Shown: positions 32,778 through 42,527, counted from the first letter of the stretch. The stretch: 64,000 bases of DNA from Desulfobulbaceae bacterium UBA2273 (GCA_002347095.1 DDWZ01000024.1:1-64000), one strand, 5' to 3'. Notes: generated from the letters alone by a model not told the origin. A program made the numbers and translations.

Positions 32778-34301
32778 TCATGGCAAGATCATTTTCCCGG
32801 TTCTTTGGATGCCCAATCTTTGCATTTTCGACTCCAGCGTCTTTGGGTTGAGGCCTAAAATCGTTGCCGCCCCATTTTTACCACTCACCCGCCAGCCGGT
32901 TGCCTCCAGCACCTCGGCAATGTGGAGTCTCTCCATATCCTCAAGAGTCCCGGCCGGGCCTGAGGCGGACGGCGCAATCTTCGGCAACTCTATCTGCAGC
33001 ACGGGTCCGGTGGTGACGATCATCGCCCGCTCGGTAACATTCTTCAGCTCCCTTACGTTGCCGGGCCAGGGATAGGCTTGCATGGCCTGAACGCTTTTCG
33101 GCGAGATGGATTCGATCCGCTTGTTCATGCTCTTGCCGAACTCTTGCACAAAAGACCACAAAAGCGGCAAGATATCTTCCCGACGCTCGCGCAGAGGCGG
33201 CACCGTAATCGGGAAAATATTCAAACGGTAGTACATGTCTTGCCGAAAACTGCCCGCGCTGACCAACTCGGCAAGATCGCGATTCGTCGCCGAAATGATT
33301 CTGACGTTGACCTTTACGGTTCTCGGGTTGCCCAGACGCTGAAATTCACCGCTCTCCAGCACCCGAAGCAGCTTGGCCTGGAGTTCCAGGGGCAAGGCGT
33401 CAATTTCGTCGAGAAAAATGGTGGAACCATCCGCCAGCTCAAAACGGCCTATCTGTTTCGACAGCGCTCCGGTAAAAGCGCCTTTCTCGCGGCCGAAGAG
33501 TTCGCTTTCGATGAGGGTCGGCGGCAGGGCCGCGCAGTTGACCGTAATCATGAGTCGATCCTTGCGACCGCTCTGGTCATGGACCGCACGCGCGAGCAGT
33601 TCCTTGCCCGTGCCGGTCTCCCCCTGGATCAGAACCGTCGCCTCAGTCGGCGCCACTTGCCCCACCTGCTTCAAAACAGCTCTGATCGCTTCACTGTTGC
33701 CCACGATATGCTTGTGGGAATGGATCAGGTCAATTTCTTCCCGCAGATAAATATTTTCCTCCCGCAATTGTTCTTTTAACTGCTTGATTATGGTGAGCGC
33801 TTCCATGAGGGCGTCCGCCGCCACCTTGCGGTCTTGTATTTCTTGGGAAAGCCGTTCATTTGCCTTGGTCAATTCCGCGGTCCGCTCCTGCACCTTGTCC
33901 TCCAGGATGCGATTCTGCTCGGAAAGCGCAAGGTGCGTCCTCACCCTTGCCTGCACGATGGGAGCGCTGATCGGCTTGGCGATGTAGTCGACGCCGCCGC
34001 AGGAAAGACCCTTGGTCTCATCTTCGTTCTCGCCCCGCACTGTAATGAAGATGATCGGGATATTGCGCGTCTGTTCCTCTTCCTTCAGGCGTCGGCAGGT
34101 TTCAAACCCGTCCATTTCCGGCATCATAACGTCGAGGAGGATGATATCAATCGGGGTCGAAATGGCGATCTCGATGGCCTTCTTTCCCCGCGTCGCCACC
34201 TTGATGTCGTATTCCCCCATCAAGGCGGCATTGAGAATGCTGACGTCGTCCGGCGTGTCATCGACAATAAGAACGACCTTGCGTGCTATGTTTGCTTTCA
34301 C
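32778..34301 (-). CDS. receiver-domain sigma54-dependent response regulator
   Basis: 507 residues: CheY-like receiver (about 8-125; LIVDDTPDD acid pair, Asp acceptor in LLDVMMPEMDG), coiled coil (about 130-185), AAA+ sigma54 activator domain ([28 protein letters not shown]) and a Fis-type HTH (SGKNGAATILGLNPKTLESK). From the coiled coil onward it is nearly identical to the neighbouring PAS-type activator at both DNA and protein level, so the two probably recognise the same site. Its phosphodonor is plausibly the adjacent hybrid kinase with an Hpt domain. Confidence 0.93.
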   Translation of the reverse strand: MKANIARKVVLIVDDTPDDVSILNAALMGEYDIKVATRGKKAIEIAISTPIDIILLDVMMPEMDGFETCRRLKEEEQTRNIPIIFITVRGENEDETKGLSCGGVDYIAKPISAPIVQARVRTHLALSEQNRILEDKVQERTAELTKANERLSQEIQDRKVAADALMEALTIIKQLKEQLREENIYLREEIDLIHSHKHIVGNSEAIRAVLKQVGQVAPTEATVLIQGETGTGKELLARAVHDQSGRKDRLMITVNCAALPPTLIESELFGREKGAFTGALSKQIGRFELADGSTIFLDEIDALPLELQAKLLRVLESGEFQRLGNPRTVKVNVRIISATNRDLAELVSAGSFRQDMYYRLNIFPITVPPLRERREDILPLLWSFVQEFGKSMNKRIESISPKSVQAMQAYPWPGNVRELKNVTERAMIVTTGPVLQIELPKIAPSASGPAGTLEDMERLHIAEVLEATGWRVSGKNGAATILGLNPKTLESKMQRLGIQRTGKMILP

Positions 34302-34375
34302 ACTGTTTTCCTTTTTTCAACCTTGACGGTCTCTTGAGAAGTCATCACTCCGGTAAAGATTGAAAAGATGACTTT

Positions 34376-37300
34376 TCATAACTGCCTGGCAATACCGGCT
34401 TCCAGGCTAATACCACTCTTTTCCGCAAGGACGCTGAGAGCCGCGCTTGCTTTATCATAATCAAAGTTCGCAAGACAGATCCCGAGTTTTTCCATATCCT
34501 CAGGGGGAAGTCCCGCCAGCTCACTTCGGCATTCACTCAGATAGTATTCCGCCTTGCCGTCGTTCTCCTTGATGTAGCGGAGCAGTTGGCTCAGCACAGC
34601 TCTTGCCTTTGTCCAATCAGCGGCAACAGGTGCCTGTATGCCGCCGGCGTCCGGCACGGCCAGCGCCAGTTGCAGAGCAGCCACCAGGGTTGCCATTTCT
34701 TCGGCAAAACGCTGGAGGATCTCCCCGGTCAATTCCGGAGGATCGTTATGCATGATGGAAGCTGCCAGTTCCGTGGCGATTTCCTGCACCCTGGTCGCGC
34801 CGATGTTCCCTGCCACCCCTTTTGTCGTATGGGCGAGGCGTTCCGCCAGGGAACGGTCCCCCGACGCAAGGGCCGACTCAAGGGCCGCAGCGGTGGTGGC
34901 CTGGTTCACAATGAACTTCCCGAGCAATTGCAGATAGAGCTTCCCGTTGCCGTTAATCCGATACAGCGCTCTCGTCACATCAACTCCGGGGATGGCAGGG
35001 ACGGCAACCTGCCCCATTGCGCTATTGCTGGGGCAAGCAAGCGGGTGCGCGCCCGTCGGGGACTGCCGGAGATAACGGCCCATGACCCTGAACATGACCC
35101 GCGGATCAATGGGCTTGGTAATGTGATCATTCATGCCGGCGTTAACCGTCTTCTGCCGGTCCTCCACCAGGGCGTGCGCGCTCAAGGCAAGGATGGGAAG
35201 CGCGCTGAAGCGCGCATCCGACCGGATGCGCCGGGTCGCCTCATAACCGTCCATCTCGGGCATCTGGATATCCATCAGCACCATGTCGTAGGAATGTTCC
35301 GCCGTTGTAACCATCTCCACCGCCTCGCGGCCGTTATTGGCCACGTCAACCGTCAAGCCCGCATTCTCAAGGAGTTCGATGGCAAGCTGCTGGTTGATCT
35401 CGTTGTCTTCCACCAGCAGGATGCGGGCTGCCATGAAGTTGCAGATTCGTTCCCCGCCATGCGGAATTCTCATGGCAGTCGCGCGCTCTGCCGGGGTAAG
35501 TATCTCGATTATTGCGTCGAACAAAGATGATGCGGTGACCGGCCTGCGCAGGAAATAATCCGCGCCGGTCTTCCCTGCCTCCGCCTGTTCTGGTTGCGCG
35601 CCGAAAAAGGACGTGACCATGACGATGGAGGGAATGGTGTGCAGCGCCAGATATTCCTTGATGTGACGGGCCGCCCCAACCTCATCCATCTCCGAGGTGT
35701 TCCAATCCATGAGGATGAGCTTATAGGGGTCGGCGGGGTTCTGGTTCTGGATGACGGAAACGGCTTCGATGCCAGAATTAACGGTATCGACTCGGGCCGG
35801 GAAGCGGCTCAAGAGCTTGACCATTTTCTGTTGACTGAGTTCATTATCATCGGCAACCAGGATTTTCATCCGGTTCAACTTCTCAGGGATGCGCGGCGGC
35901 GAGATCTCCGCGCTTTCCATGCCGAACCAGGCCGTAAAGCTGAAGACACTCCCCCTGCCCGGCTCGCTTTCCGCCCAGAGGTTCCCCCCCATCATCTCCA
36001 CCAACCGCTTCGAGATGGAGAGCCCCAGCCCTGTACCGCCGAAACGCCGGGTCATCGAGCCGTCGGCCTGGGTAAAAGGCTGGAAGAGCTTGGCGAGATG
36101 CTCGGAAGAAAGGCCGAGCCCCGTGTCGCGCACGGAAAACCGGAGTTTGGTTCTGCCCTCACCCCTCACCTGGAGAGTGACGGCGAGTTCCACCTCCCCC
36201 TCCATCGTGAACTTGATGGCATTGCCCACCAGGTTGGTGAGAATCTGACCGAGCCGGAGGGAATCGCCCACGAGCTGCCAGGGGATTTCCGGCGATACAT
36301 CGAGGAGCAACTCTATCTTCTTGTCAACCGCCTTTTGCTCGACAACTGCTATGACGCTTGACAGCACATCATCCAGGCCGAACAGGGACTGCTCCAACTC
36401 CAGCTTGTCGGCTTCGATCTTGGAAAAATCAAGGATGCCGTTGATGATCCCGAGGAGAGAGACCCCGGAATCGTTGATCTTGCGGACGTAGCCATGCTGC
36501 TTGGGGGAGAGGTCCGTATTCAGGGCAAGAGAGGAGAAGCCGATGATGGCATTGAGAGGCGTGCGGATCTCATGGCTCATGTTTGCCAGAAATACGGATT
36601 TCAAGCTATTGGCGACTTCCGCGGCATCCTTGGCCTCCTGCAGTTGCTTATACATCTCCTCCTGAATATCGAGCAACCGCTGCTGCTCCGCTTCGACCTG
36701 CTTGCGCGCCGTGTTGTCGGTGCCGATCAGCAGATAGCCGATGATTTCGTTGTGCGCGTCGCGCAGGGCCGTGACCGATACGACCGCAGGGAAGCGGCTG
36801 CCATCCTTGCGAATATAGGTCAGCTCGTAGATGTCCTCGATTCCGCGGGAGGCCTTGAAGACCAAGGCCTCAAAGCCCTGGCTGATCATGGTGGCAAGCT
36901 CAACGCTCAACGCTTTGGCGCGCACTGTCAATTCCTGGGGATCGGAAATGTCGGCTGGGGTGATCTTGTCCACAACCTCGGCGGCTGTGTAGCCGAGCAT
37001 CCGTTCCGCGCCGACATTGAAGATCTGGATAACGCCATTCGCGTCAGTGGCGATGCTGGAAAAATTTTCGCTGTTAAAAATCGCACTCTGCAGCGCCCCC
37101 GCCTTGAGCAGCGTTGCCTCCGCCTGCTTGCTCACCGTATCATCCACGATTGAGCAAAGGATATAGCCATCCTTGCTTTCGCTGGTGTCCACGGCGATGC
37201 TCTGCAGTTGACCATGGAACACCGTGCCGTCTTTTCCCTTAAGCCTGATTTCACATCGCTCTAGACCCTGTTTTTGCACAACACGTGCGAGGTGTTGAGG

Positions 37301-37690
37301 AAAAAGCTCTCTCCCCTCTGCCTCGGCAATAAAACGGCTAAAGGGGGTATTGACCAACATGCGCCTCTCGATTCCCAGGAGCTGCGCGCCGGTGAGATTG
37401 ACCTCCCGGATCAAGCCGTGCGCATCAAAGGTGAAATAACCGACCGGGGCAAAGTCATACAGTTCGAGATACTTATTCCGCGAAAACTCAATCTCCTCCT
37501 GGGCAATGCGCAGTTGATCATTCTGCATCTCCAGCTCGATCCGGTGGACCTCAAGTTCATGGACGAGACCCATCGCCTCTTCAGCGTTCCGGGGTGAATG
37601 CGCGGAGCCAGTTTGCACCCGCACCAGCTCTTCCACCTGCCGACGCAACTCGGCCGGGGCTGTTCGGCGCTTGTTTTTAGCGATACCCAT
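34376..37690 (-). CDS. PAS-PAS hybrid histidine kinase with two receivers and Hpt domain
   Basis: 1104 residues. The N-terminal helical/PAS module (about 45-200) closely resembles that of the PAS-type activator (HELEVHRIELEMQN, YDFAPVGYFTFDAHGLIREV). Then come a second PAS (about 205-335), HisKA (NMSHEIRTPLNAIIG), HATPase_c (FGGTGLGLSISKRLVEMMGG), receiver 1 (ILVADDNELSQQ, LILMDWNTSEMD), receiver 2 (ILLVEDNEINQQ, LMDIQMPEMDGYEATRRIR) and a C-terminal Hpt domain (AHTTKGVAGNIGA). No membrane segment, so cytosolic. A multistep phosphorelay to the receiver-type activator is the simplest reading. Its ATG shares a base with the CheBR stop (TAATG). Confidence 0.93.
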   Translation of the reverse strand: MGIAKNKRRTAPAELRRQVEELVRVQTGSAHSPRNAEEAMGLVHELEVHRIELEMQNDQLRIAQEEIEFSRNKYLELYDFAPVGYFTFDAHGLIREVNLTGAQLLGIERRMLVNTPFSRFIAEAEGRELFPQHLARVVQKQGLERCEIRLKGKDGTVFHGQLQSIAVDTSESKDGYILCSIVDDTVSKQAEATLLKAGALQSAIFNSENFSSIATDANGVIQIFNVGAERMLGYTAAEVVDKITPADISDPQELTVRAKALSVELATMISQGFEALVFKASRGIEDIYELTYIRKDGSRFPAVVSVTALRDAHNEIIGYLLIGTDNTARKQVEAEQQRLLDIQEEMYKQLQEAKDAAEVANSLKSVFLANMSHEIRTPLNAIIGFSSLALNTDLSPKQHGYVRKINDSGVSLLGIINGILDFSKIEADKLELEQSLFGLDDVLSSVIAVVEQKAVDKKIELLLDVSPEIPWQLVGDSLRLGQILTNLVGNAIKFTMEGEVELAVTLQVRGEGRTKLRFSVRDTGLGLSSEHLAKLFQPFTQADGSMTRRFGGTGLGLSISKRLVEMMGGNLWAESEPGRGSVFSFTAWFGMESAEISPPRIPEKLNRMKILVADDNELSQQKMVKLLSRFPARVDTVNSGIEAVSVIQNQNPADPYKLILMDWNTSEMDEVGAARHIKEYLALHTIPSIVMVTSFFGAQPEQAEAGKTGADYFLRRPVTASSLFDAIIEILTPAERATAMRIPHGGERICNFMAARILLVEDNEINQQLAIELLENAGLTVDVANNGREAVEMVTTAEHSYDMVLMDIQMPEMDGYEATRRIRSDARFSALPILALSAHALVEDRQKTVNAGMNDHITKPIDPRVMFRVMGRYLRQSPTGAHPLACPSNSAMGQVAVPAIPGVDVTRALYRINGNGKLYLQLLGKFIVNQATTAAALESALASGDRSLAERLAHTTKGVAGNIGATRVQEIATELAASIMHNDPPELTGEILQRFAEEMATLVAALQLALAVPDAGGIQAPVAADWTKARAVLSQLLRYIKENDGKAEYYLSECRSELAGLPPEDMEKLGICLANFDYDKASAALSVLAEKSGISLEAGIARQL

Positions 37691-40353
37691 TATGTACTTC
37701 CTTTCTTCGCAAGCAGAGCCTTGAGCCGCGCATTCTCCTCGCGCAGTTCCAAGTCCACAGTCTTAAACGCCGTGATGTCCACGAAGGTGATCACCACCCC
37801 GGCGATGACATCCTCCATGGTGCGGTAGGGCATGATGCGCACCGAAAACCAGCGCCCATCCGTGGCGGAAATCTGCTTTTCCGAAAAAGTCAGCTTCCGC
37901 AAAACTTCTCGCGCTTCTTCGGCCATGTCAGGGTAGAGCAGCTTGCTCGCGATATCCGAAAGCGGGCGCCCCACATCGCCGGGGATCAGCTTAAAGATTT
38001 TATCCGCCCCGGGGGTAAAGCGCCGGACATTGAGCTTGTTGTCCAGGAATACGGTGACGATTTCCGTGCTGTTGAGCAGGTTGCGCATATCGTCGTTCAC
38101 CCGCGAAAGCTCATCCATCTTGGACTGCTGCTCCGCGTTCACCGTTTGCAGCTCCTCGTTTAAGGACTGCATCTCTTCCCTGGAGGTGGTCAACTCCTCG
38201 TTGGTGGATTGCAGCTCCTCGTTGGTGGACTGCAGCTCCTCGTTGGTGGAGGTGAGTTCTTCCTGCGAGGATTGCATCTCCTCGCGGGTCGCCTGCAGTG
38301 CTTCGCTGACCACCTGGAGTTCCTGTTCCAATTCGAGCACCCTGGCGCTGCCGGCCGGTTTGCGCCGGGAGCCGGCCGGCGTTTTCTTTTCAAGAACCGT
38401 TGCCACGTCGGTGAAGACGATCATCACCATCCCCCGCAACGGTTCGGGATTTTTGACCACCTGGATGGTTATATCAACGGCCTGTGTTCCGCCATTGGCC
38501 TCGATCTTGAGACCCTTGGCAGTGACCGTCTCGTTTTGCCGGATCGCTTTCTGGAAGGCGTTTCGCAGATCAAAACGGAGCCCTTCCCGGGCCATGGCGA
38601 AAATATTCCAGTTGGCCTTGCCGGCCGCCGGTTCGAGATATCTCCCGGTCCGGCCGCTGACATACAGAATATCACCCAGGTCGTTGGTCAAAACGGCAGG
38701 GGGGGAAAAGTGCTGCAAAAGCAGTTGATCCGCGAGAGACTGGAGGTTGTCTGCAGGTTTCAAAATCTCTAACTCCTTGGAAATTCCCGGCCGAGGGTGG
38801 ACAACCGACGAGGCAAACGCAAGCGGCTCGGAGAGCACGGCTGATTCGCGCCGCCGAAAGAGTCGCGATTTGATGTTCAACGGCGCGAAAAGATGGGTGA
38901 AGGTGCTGACGGCTTCCGAACTTCCCAAAAACAGGATCCCGCCAGAGTTCAGGCTGTAGTGAAAGAGCGGCAGAAGCTTTTTCTGCAGTTCCGGCGTCAG
39001 ATAGATCAAGAGGTTGCGACAAATGAGGATATCGAGCTTGGTGAAGGGGGGGTGCATAATGACGTTCTGCGTGGCAAAAGTCACCATCTCCCGAATCTCC
39101 TTGCCTATCCGGTAGCCGTTCGGTTCCTTGACAAAAAAACGGCGCAGCCGCTCGTCGGACACATGCGCGGTGATATTGGCCGGATAGACCCCCTGGCGGG
39201 CCTTGTCGATGGCGTCTTGGTCTAGATCGGTGGCAAAAATCTGCAGGGTAAAATTCTCCGCGGGCTTGATCTGTTCCAGTGCCTCCGTAAAGGCAATCCC
39301 CAGCGAATATGCCTCCTCGCCGGTTGAGCAGCCGACCGACCAAGCCCGCAGCAGGCCTCCGGCCGGGCGATCCGCCAGGAGTGCAGGAATGGCCTCTGTT
39401 TGCAGTTGCGCCCAGGCCTCCGGATCACGGAAAAAGTTGGTTACGCCAATCAACAGTTCCTTAAAGAGTAGCTCCACCTCCTGGGGATTCTCCTGCAGAA
39501 AGCGAACATAGGCGGCGATCCCGTTGATCTGGTGAATGCCCATGCGTCGCTCGATCCGGCGGTAGACGGTGTTTTTTTTGTACATGGAAAAATCGTGGCC
39601 GGTTTTGGCCCGCAACAGAATGACGACCTTTTCCAGGGCGCTTTGGTCCTTCGCCTCCAGCGGCAACCCCTCGGGCTTGGCCACGACCAAGGAATGCTTG
39701 AGATAGTCGATAATCTTTCCGGGCAGCTCCTCCGCCGGGGCGACCAGATCGACGAGCCCGGCATCAATGGCGTTTTTGGGCATGCTGTCGAACTTGGCCG
39801 AGGCAGGCTCCTGCGCCAGCGTCACTCCCGCTTTTTCCTTGATGGCCCGCAGGCCTATCGAGCCGTCCGCGCCCATCCCCGACAGGATGACACCGATACT
39901 CCCATTCTGCCGGTCCTCGGCCAGGGAAGAGAAAAAGTCATCGATAGGGAGACGCAGGCCGCGGGGCGCCGTCGGATCGAACAGATGCAGCACTCCGTGC
40001 AGAATGGACATGTTTTTGTTGGGGGGGATCACATAGACGCAGTTCGGCTTCACCCGCATCCGGTCCCTGACCTGAAAAACCTCCATCCCGGTGGTGCGCT
40101 GAAGCAGCTCGGGCAGGAGCCCCTCGTGGTTCGGGTCCAGGTGCTGGACGATGACAAAGGCCATGTCGCTTTTTTCCGGCACATGCCCCAGAAACTGTTC
40201 CAACGCCTCCAGCCCGCCGGCGGAAGCACCGATAGCGACAATGGGAAAGAGGAGGTTCTTGGGACGAGGGGGGGCAACAACTGCCGAAGAAATAGGGATT
40301 TTCTTGCCTTTTGCCAATGGTTCCCGTTGCTTTTTCACAACAATTCCGCCCAT
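37690..40353 (-). CDS. CheB-CheR-PAS fusion protein
   Basis: 887 residues. CheB methylesterase domain (about 35-225) with catalytic Ser in GASAGG, His in QHLDP and Asp in GMGADG; it has no receiver in front. CheR methyltransferase (about 240-500; LLIGVTNFFRD, SVGCSTGEEAYSLG SAM motif). A long Gln/Glu-rich coiled coil with repeated STNEELQ units (about 660-735) and a C-terminal PAS (about 740-870) follow. There are no chemoreceptors or other che genes in the window, so it probably signals to the downstream kinase rather than to flagella. The first ATG lacks a clear RBS; a GTG six codons in is an alternative start. Confidence 0.92.
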   Translation of the reverse strand: MGGIVVKKQREPLAKGKKIPISSAVVAPPRPKNLLFPIVAIGASAGGLEALEQFLGHVPEKSDMAFVIVQHLDPNHEGLLPELLQRTTGMEVFQVRDRMRVKPNCVYVIPPNKNMSILHGVLHLFDPTAPRGLRLPIDDFFSSLAEDRQNGSIGVILSGMGADGSIGLRAIKEKAGVTLAQEPASAKFDSMPKNAIDAGLVDLVAPAEELPGKIIDYLKHSLVVAKPEGLPLEAKDQSALEKVVILLRAKTGHDFSMYKKNTVYRRIERRMGIHQINGIAAYVRFLQENPQEVELLFKELLIGVTNFFRDPEAWAQLQTEAIPALLADRPAGGLLRAWSVGCSTGEEAYSLGIAFTEALEQIKPAENFTLQIFATDLDQDAIDKARQGVYPANITAHVSDERLRRFFVKEPNGYRIGKEIREMVTFATQNVIMHPPFTKLDILICRNLLIYLTPELQKKLLPLFHYSLNSGGILFLGSSEAVSTFTHLFAPLNIKSRLFRRRESAVLSEPLAFASSVVHPRPGISKELEILKPADNLQSLADQLLLQHFSPPAVLTNDLGDILYVSGRTGRYLEPAAGKANWNIFAMAREGLRFDLRNAFQKAIRQNETVTAKGLKIEANGGTQAVDITIQVVKNPEPLRGMVMIVFTDVATVLEKKTPAGSRRKPAGSARVLELEQELQVVSEALQATREEMQSSQEELTSTNEELQSTNEELQSTNEELTTSREEMQSLNEELQTVNAEQQSKMDELSRVNDDMRNLLNSTEIVTVFLDNKLNVRRFTPGADKIFKLIPGDVGRPLSDIASKLLYPDMAEEAREVLRKLTFSEKQISATDGRWFSVRIMPYRTMEDVIAGVVITFVDITAFKTVDLELREENARLKALLAKKGST

Positions 40354-41063
40354 GTTTTAATAGTATCCGAAAAAGACGCTCTCCCTCCGACATACTCAGC
40401 GTACGCTACAACACACTCTTCCCGTGTGTGCCCAAGACAATTCTCTGACTTCTTGATGTATCTCTTGAAAATAGAGGCAAACTACAACAGAGAATTTTCC
40501 CGGATGCTTGTGAGGATCACCGGAGATATCTTCTGGTCACGGTAACTGCATTTCTGGACTCGCACTCCTTGAGGCGCGAGCTTGGAGCGCGGAAAAAACG
40601 ATAGACGGTGTTGCGGTTAAGAGCTGTCAGCACACGTGCAACGTGCTGTCGTCATGACGCTTTTTTTTCATAGGACAAAGACGGGAGAAAAATAAACGAA
40701 AAATGAACTATTTTTGGCGAAGCAAGAAAGCCTGAACACTAAAATAACTTAACTGTATTTATTATTTTTTTAAAGTACCCCCCGCTTTGCCGGAGGACTC
40801 GTAAAGGTTTGACCTTTACTACAATCGTATTCAGGCTGTTCCTGTGAATGGAGCGCCTTTATTCCCCCCTTTAACAAAGGGGGGTGAGGGGGGATTTGCA
40901 GTCTGGTTCGTGCAATGCCGACATTTCAAAATCCCCCTCAATCCCCCTTTATTAAAGGGGGAGACAAATAGTGTTGCCGCCTTGGGCGGCTCACGGTTTT
41001 GTCGGTGCCTTTGAGGCGCTCCCAATAAGCCCCCCGCTTTGCCGGTGGTGACTCACTTTTTAA
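40354..41063. other. 710-bp intergenic region with repeats, no gene
   Basis: The left part (40354-40777) should contain the promoter of the signalling operon and holds a small hairpin (CAGCAC/GTGCTG, 40628-40648) followed by T8 on the plus strand. The right part is a palindromic repeat cluster. Frames across it are chance readings of the repeats. Confidence 0.6.
40778..41045. repeat. composite repeat: 16-bp direct repeats around GGGGG-rich palindromes
   Basis: The 16-mer CCCCCCGCTTTGCCGG occurs at 40778-40793 and 41030-41045. Between them GGAGCGCC (near 40850) and GGCGCTCC (near 41016) form an inverted pair. Within those lie two hairpins, CCCCCCTTT/AAAGGGGGG (about 40864-40884) and CCCCCTTTA/TAAAGGGGG-type (about 40943-40961). 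Palindromes of this type are widespread intergenic repeats in many bacteria. Confidence 0.6.
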
Positions 41064-41142
41064 TGGTGCGCCCGGAGGGATTCGAACCCCCGACTCCCGG
41101 CTTCGAAGGCCGATGCTCTATCCATCTGAGCTACAGGCGCAC
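41064..41142 (-). tRNA. tRNA-Arg (anticodon TCG), CCA encoded
   Basis: The minus strand reads GTGCGCC for the acceptor stem, TAGCTCAGATGGATAGAGC for the D arm, anticodon loop CTTCGAA with TCG, the T arm GGGGTTCGAATCCC, the closing GGCGCAC and an encoded CCA. All four stems pair. It decodes CGA and possibly other CGN arginine codons. Confidence 0.95.
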
Positions 41143-41170
41143 AAGCATTATTTTTTGTAACCCAATCAAC

Positions 41171-42523
41171 CTACCACCCCGCAATATTTCGCGGATCGGA
41201 AAGCACCTGCCAGGCCCGGTCCGTGATCTCGTCGATCTCAGCCAGGGTCACGGAAAGCGGCAACCAGAGATAGATCACATTGCCAAGGGGCCGCAGCAAG
41301 AGGCCATGCGCAAGCCCGGCCAGGTAGATCGGCCAGCCGACCCGCTCCTGAAGAGCGTAAGGGGTCTTGGTATCCCTGTTCTTCACCAGCTCCATGGCGC
41401 AGATCATCCCGAGCTGCCGGAGATCTCCGACCCAGGGCAGGTCTCCAAAGCGGCGCATCCGCGCCTGGAGATGACTGATCTTGGCCGGTAGCCCGGCCAT
41501 GGTCTGCTCTTCGGCAAAAACCCGCAACGAGCCGAGAGCCGCGGCGGCGGCAAGGGGATTGCCGCTGAAGGTATGGCCGTGGAAAAAGGTTTTTCCGGCG
41601 CTGTAGTCTCCATAAAAGGCCTGGAAAATCTCTTCGCTGGTCACCGTTGCCGCCATTGGCAACATACCAGCAGTCAGCCCTTTTGACAAACAGAGAAAAT
41701 CAGGCGCCACCCCGGCCTGTTCCAGGGCAAACATGGTTCCGGTCCGGCCAAAGCCGGTGGCCACCTCGTCAAAAATCAGATGCACCCCATATTCCCTGGT
41801 CAAAGCGGCCACCTTGTGCAGATACTTGACCGGATAGATGATCATCCCCCCGGCGGCCTGGATGAGCGGCTCGATGATCAGGGCGGCAATCTTCTCGCCT
41901 TGTTCGGCCAGAAGGCCGGCAAGCGGCTGGAGGCACTGGCAGTCGCAGCTCTCTTGGGCAAGCCCGGCCGGACACCGGTAACAGTATGGAGATGGCAGAC
42001 GATGGGAAGAAAAAAGCAGCGGGGCAAAGGGGCCATGGAATTCCGGCACCCCGCCCAGGCTCATGGTGCCGATGGTGTCGCCGTGGTAGCCGCGCTCTAT
42101 GCCCACCAGCCCGCAGCGGCCCGGCTGCCCAACCTGCCGCCAATACTGGAGCGACATCTTGATCGCGATCTCGCAGGCCGTGGAGCCGTTATCCGAGTAA
42201 AACACCCGGGAAAGCTGGGGCGGCGTCAACCGCACCAACTGCTCCGCCAGCAAAATCGCCCCCGCATGGCTGGTGCCGGCCAGCAACACTTGGTCAAGCC
42301 GCGCCAGTTGGGAGCGAATTTTTTCCGTTATAGTCGGATGGCCATGCCCATGGACAATGCACCACCAGGAGGAAATGGTATCGAAATAGCGTTTCCCCTG
42401 CTGATCGAAGAGGAAAATCCCCTCTGCCCTGTCGATGAGGAGCAGGTCGCGCTGGGCATAATCCTGCATCTGGGTGTAGGGATGCCACAGGAACCGCTTG
42501 TCTTTCTCCTGCAGGGTCAACAC
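41171..42523 (-). CDS. bioA: adenosylmethionine-8-amino-7-oxononanoate aminotransferase (BioA)
   Basis: 450 residues from the GTG at 42523, 4 bp after the hpt stop. A longer upstream frame would overlap hpt and lacks similarity. PLP-dependent class III aminotransferase converting KAPA to DAPA in biotin synthesis. Key segments: HPYTQMQDY near the start, WWCIVHGHGHP, YHGDTIGTMSLGG, IFDEVATGFGRTG and the PLP lysine in LCLSKGLTAG. No other biotin genes are in the window. The hpt-bioA pairing looks like a two-gene transcription unit. Confidence 0.93.
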   Translation of the reverse strand: MLTLQEKDKRFLWHPYTQMQDYAQRDLLLIDRAEGIFLFDQQGKRYFDTISSWWCIVHGHGHPTITEKIRSQLARLDQVLLAGTSHAGAILLAEQLVRLTPPQLSRVFYSDNGSTACEIAIKMSLQYWRQVGQPGRCGLVGIERGYHGDTIGTMSLGGVPEFHGPFAPLLFSSHRLPSPYCYRCPAGLAQESCDCQCLQPLAGLLAEQGEKIAALIIEPLIQAAGGMIIYPVKYLHKVAALTREYGVHLIFDEVATGFGRTGTMFALEQAGVAPDFLCLSKGLTAGMLPMAATVTSEEIFQAFYGDYSAGKTFFHGHTFSGNPLAAAAALGSLRVFAEEQTMAGLPAKISHLQARMRRFGDLPWVGDLRQLGMICAMELVKNRDTKTPYALQERVGWPIYLAGLAHGLLLRPLGNVIYLWLPLSVTLAEIDEITDRAWQVLSDPRNIAGW

Positions 42524-42527
42524 GGGC

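Noticed and set aside
40831..41025. 64-codon frame containing SPFNKGGLRGI and PPSPPFVKGGN
   Set aside because: This is a translation of intergenic GGGGG/CCCCC palindromes, a known source of false genes.
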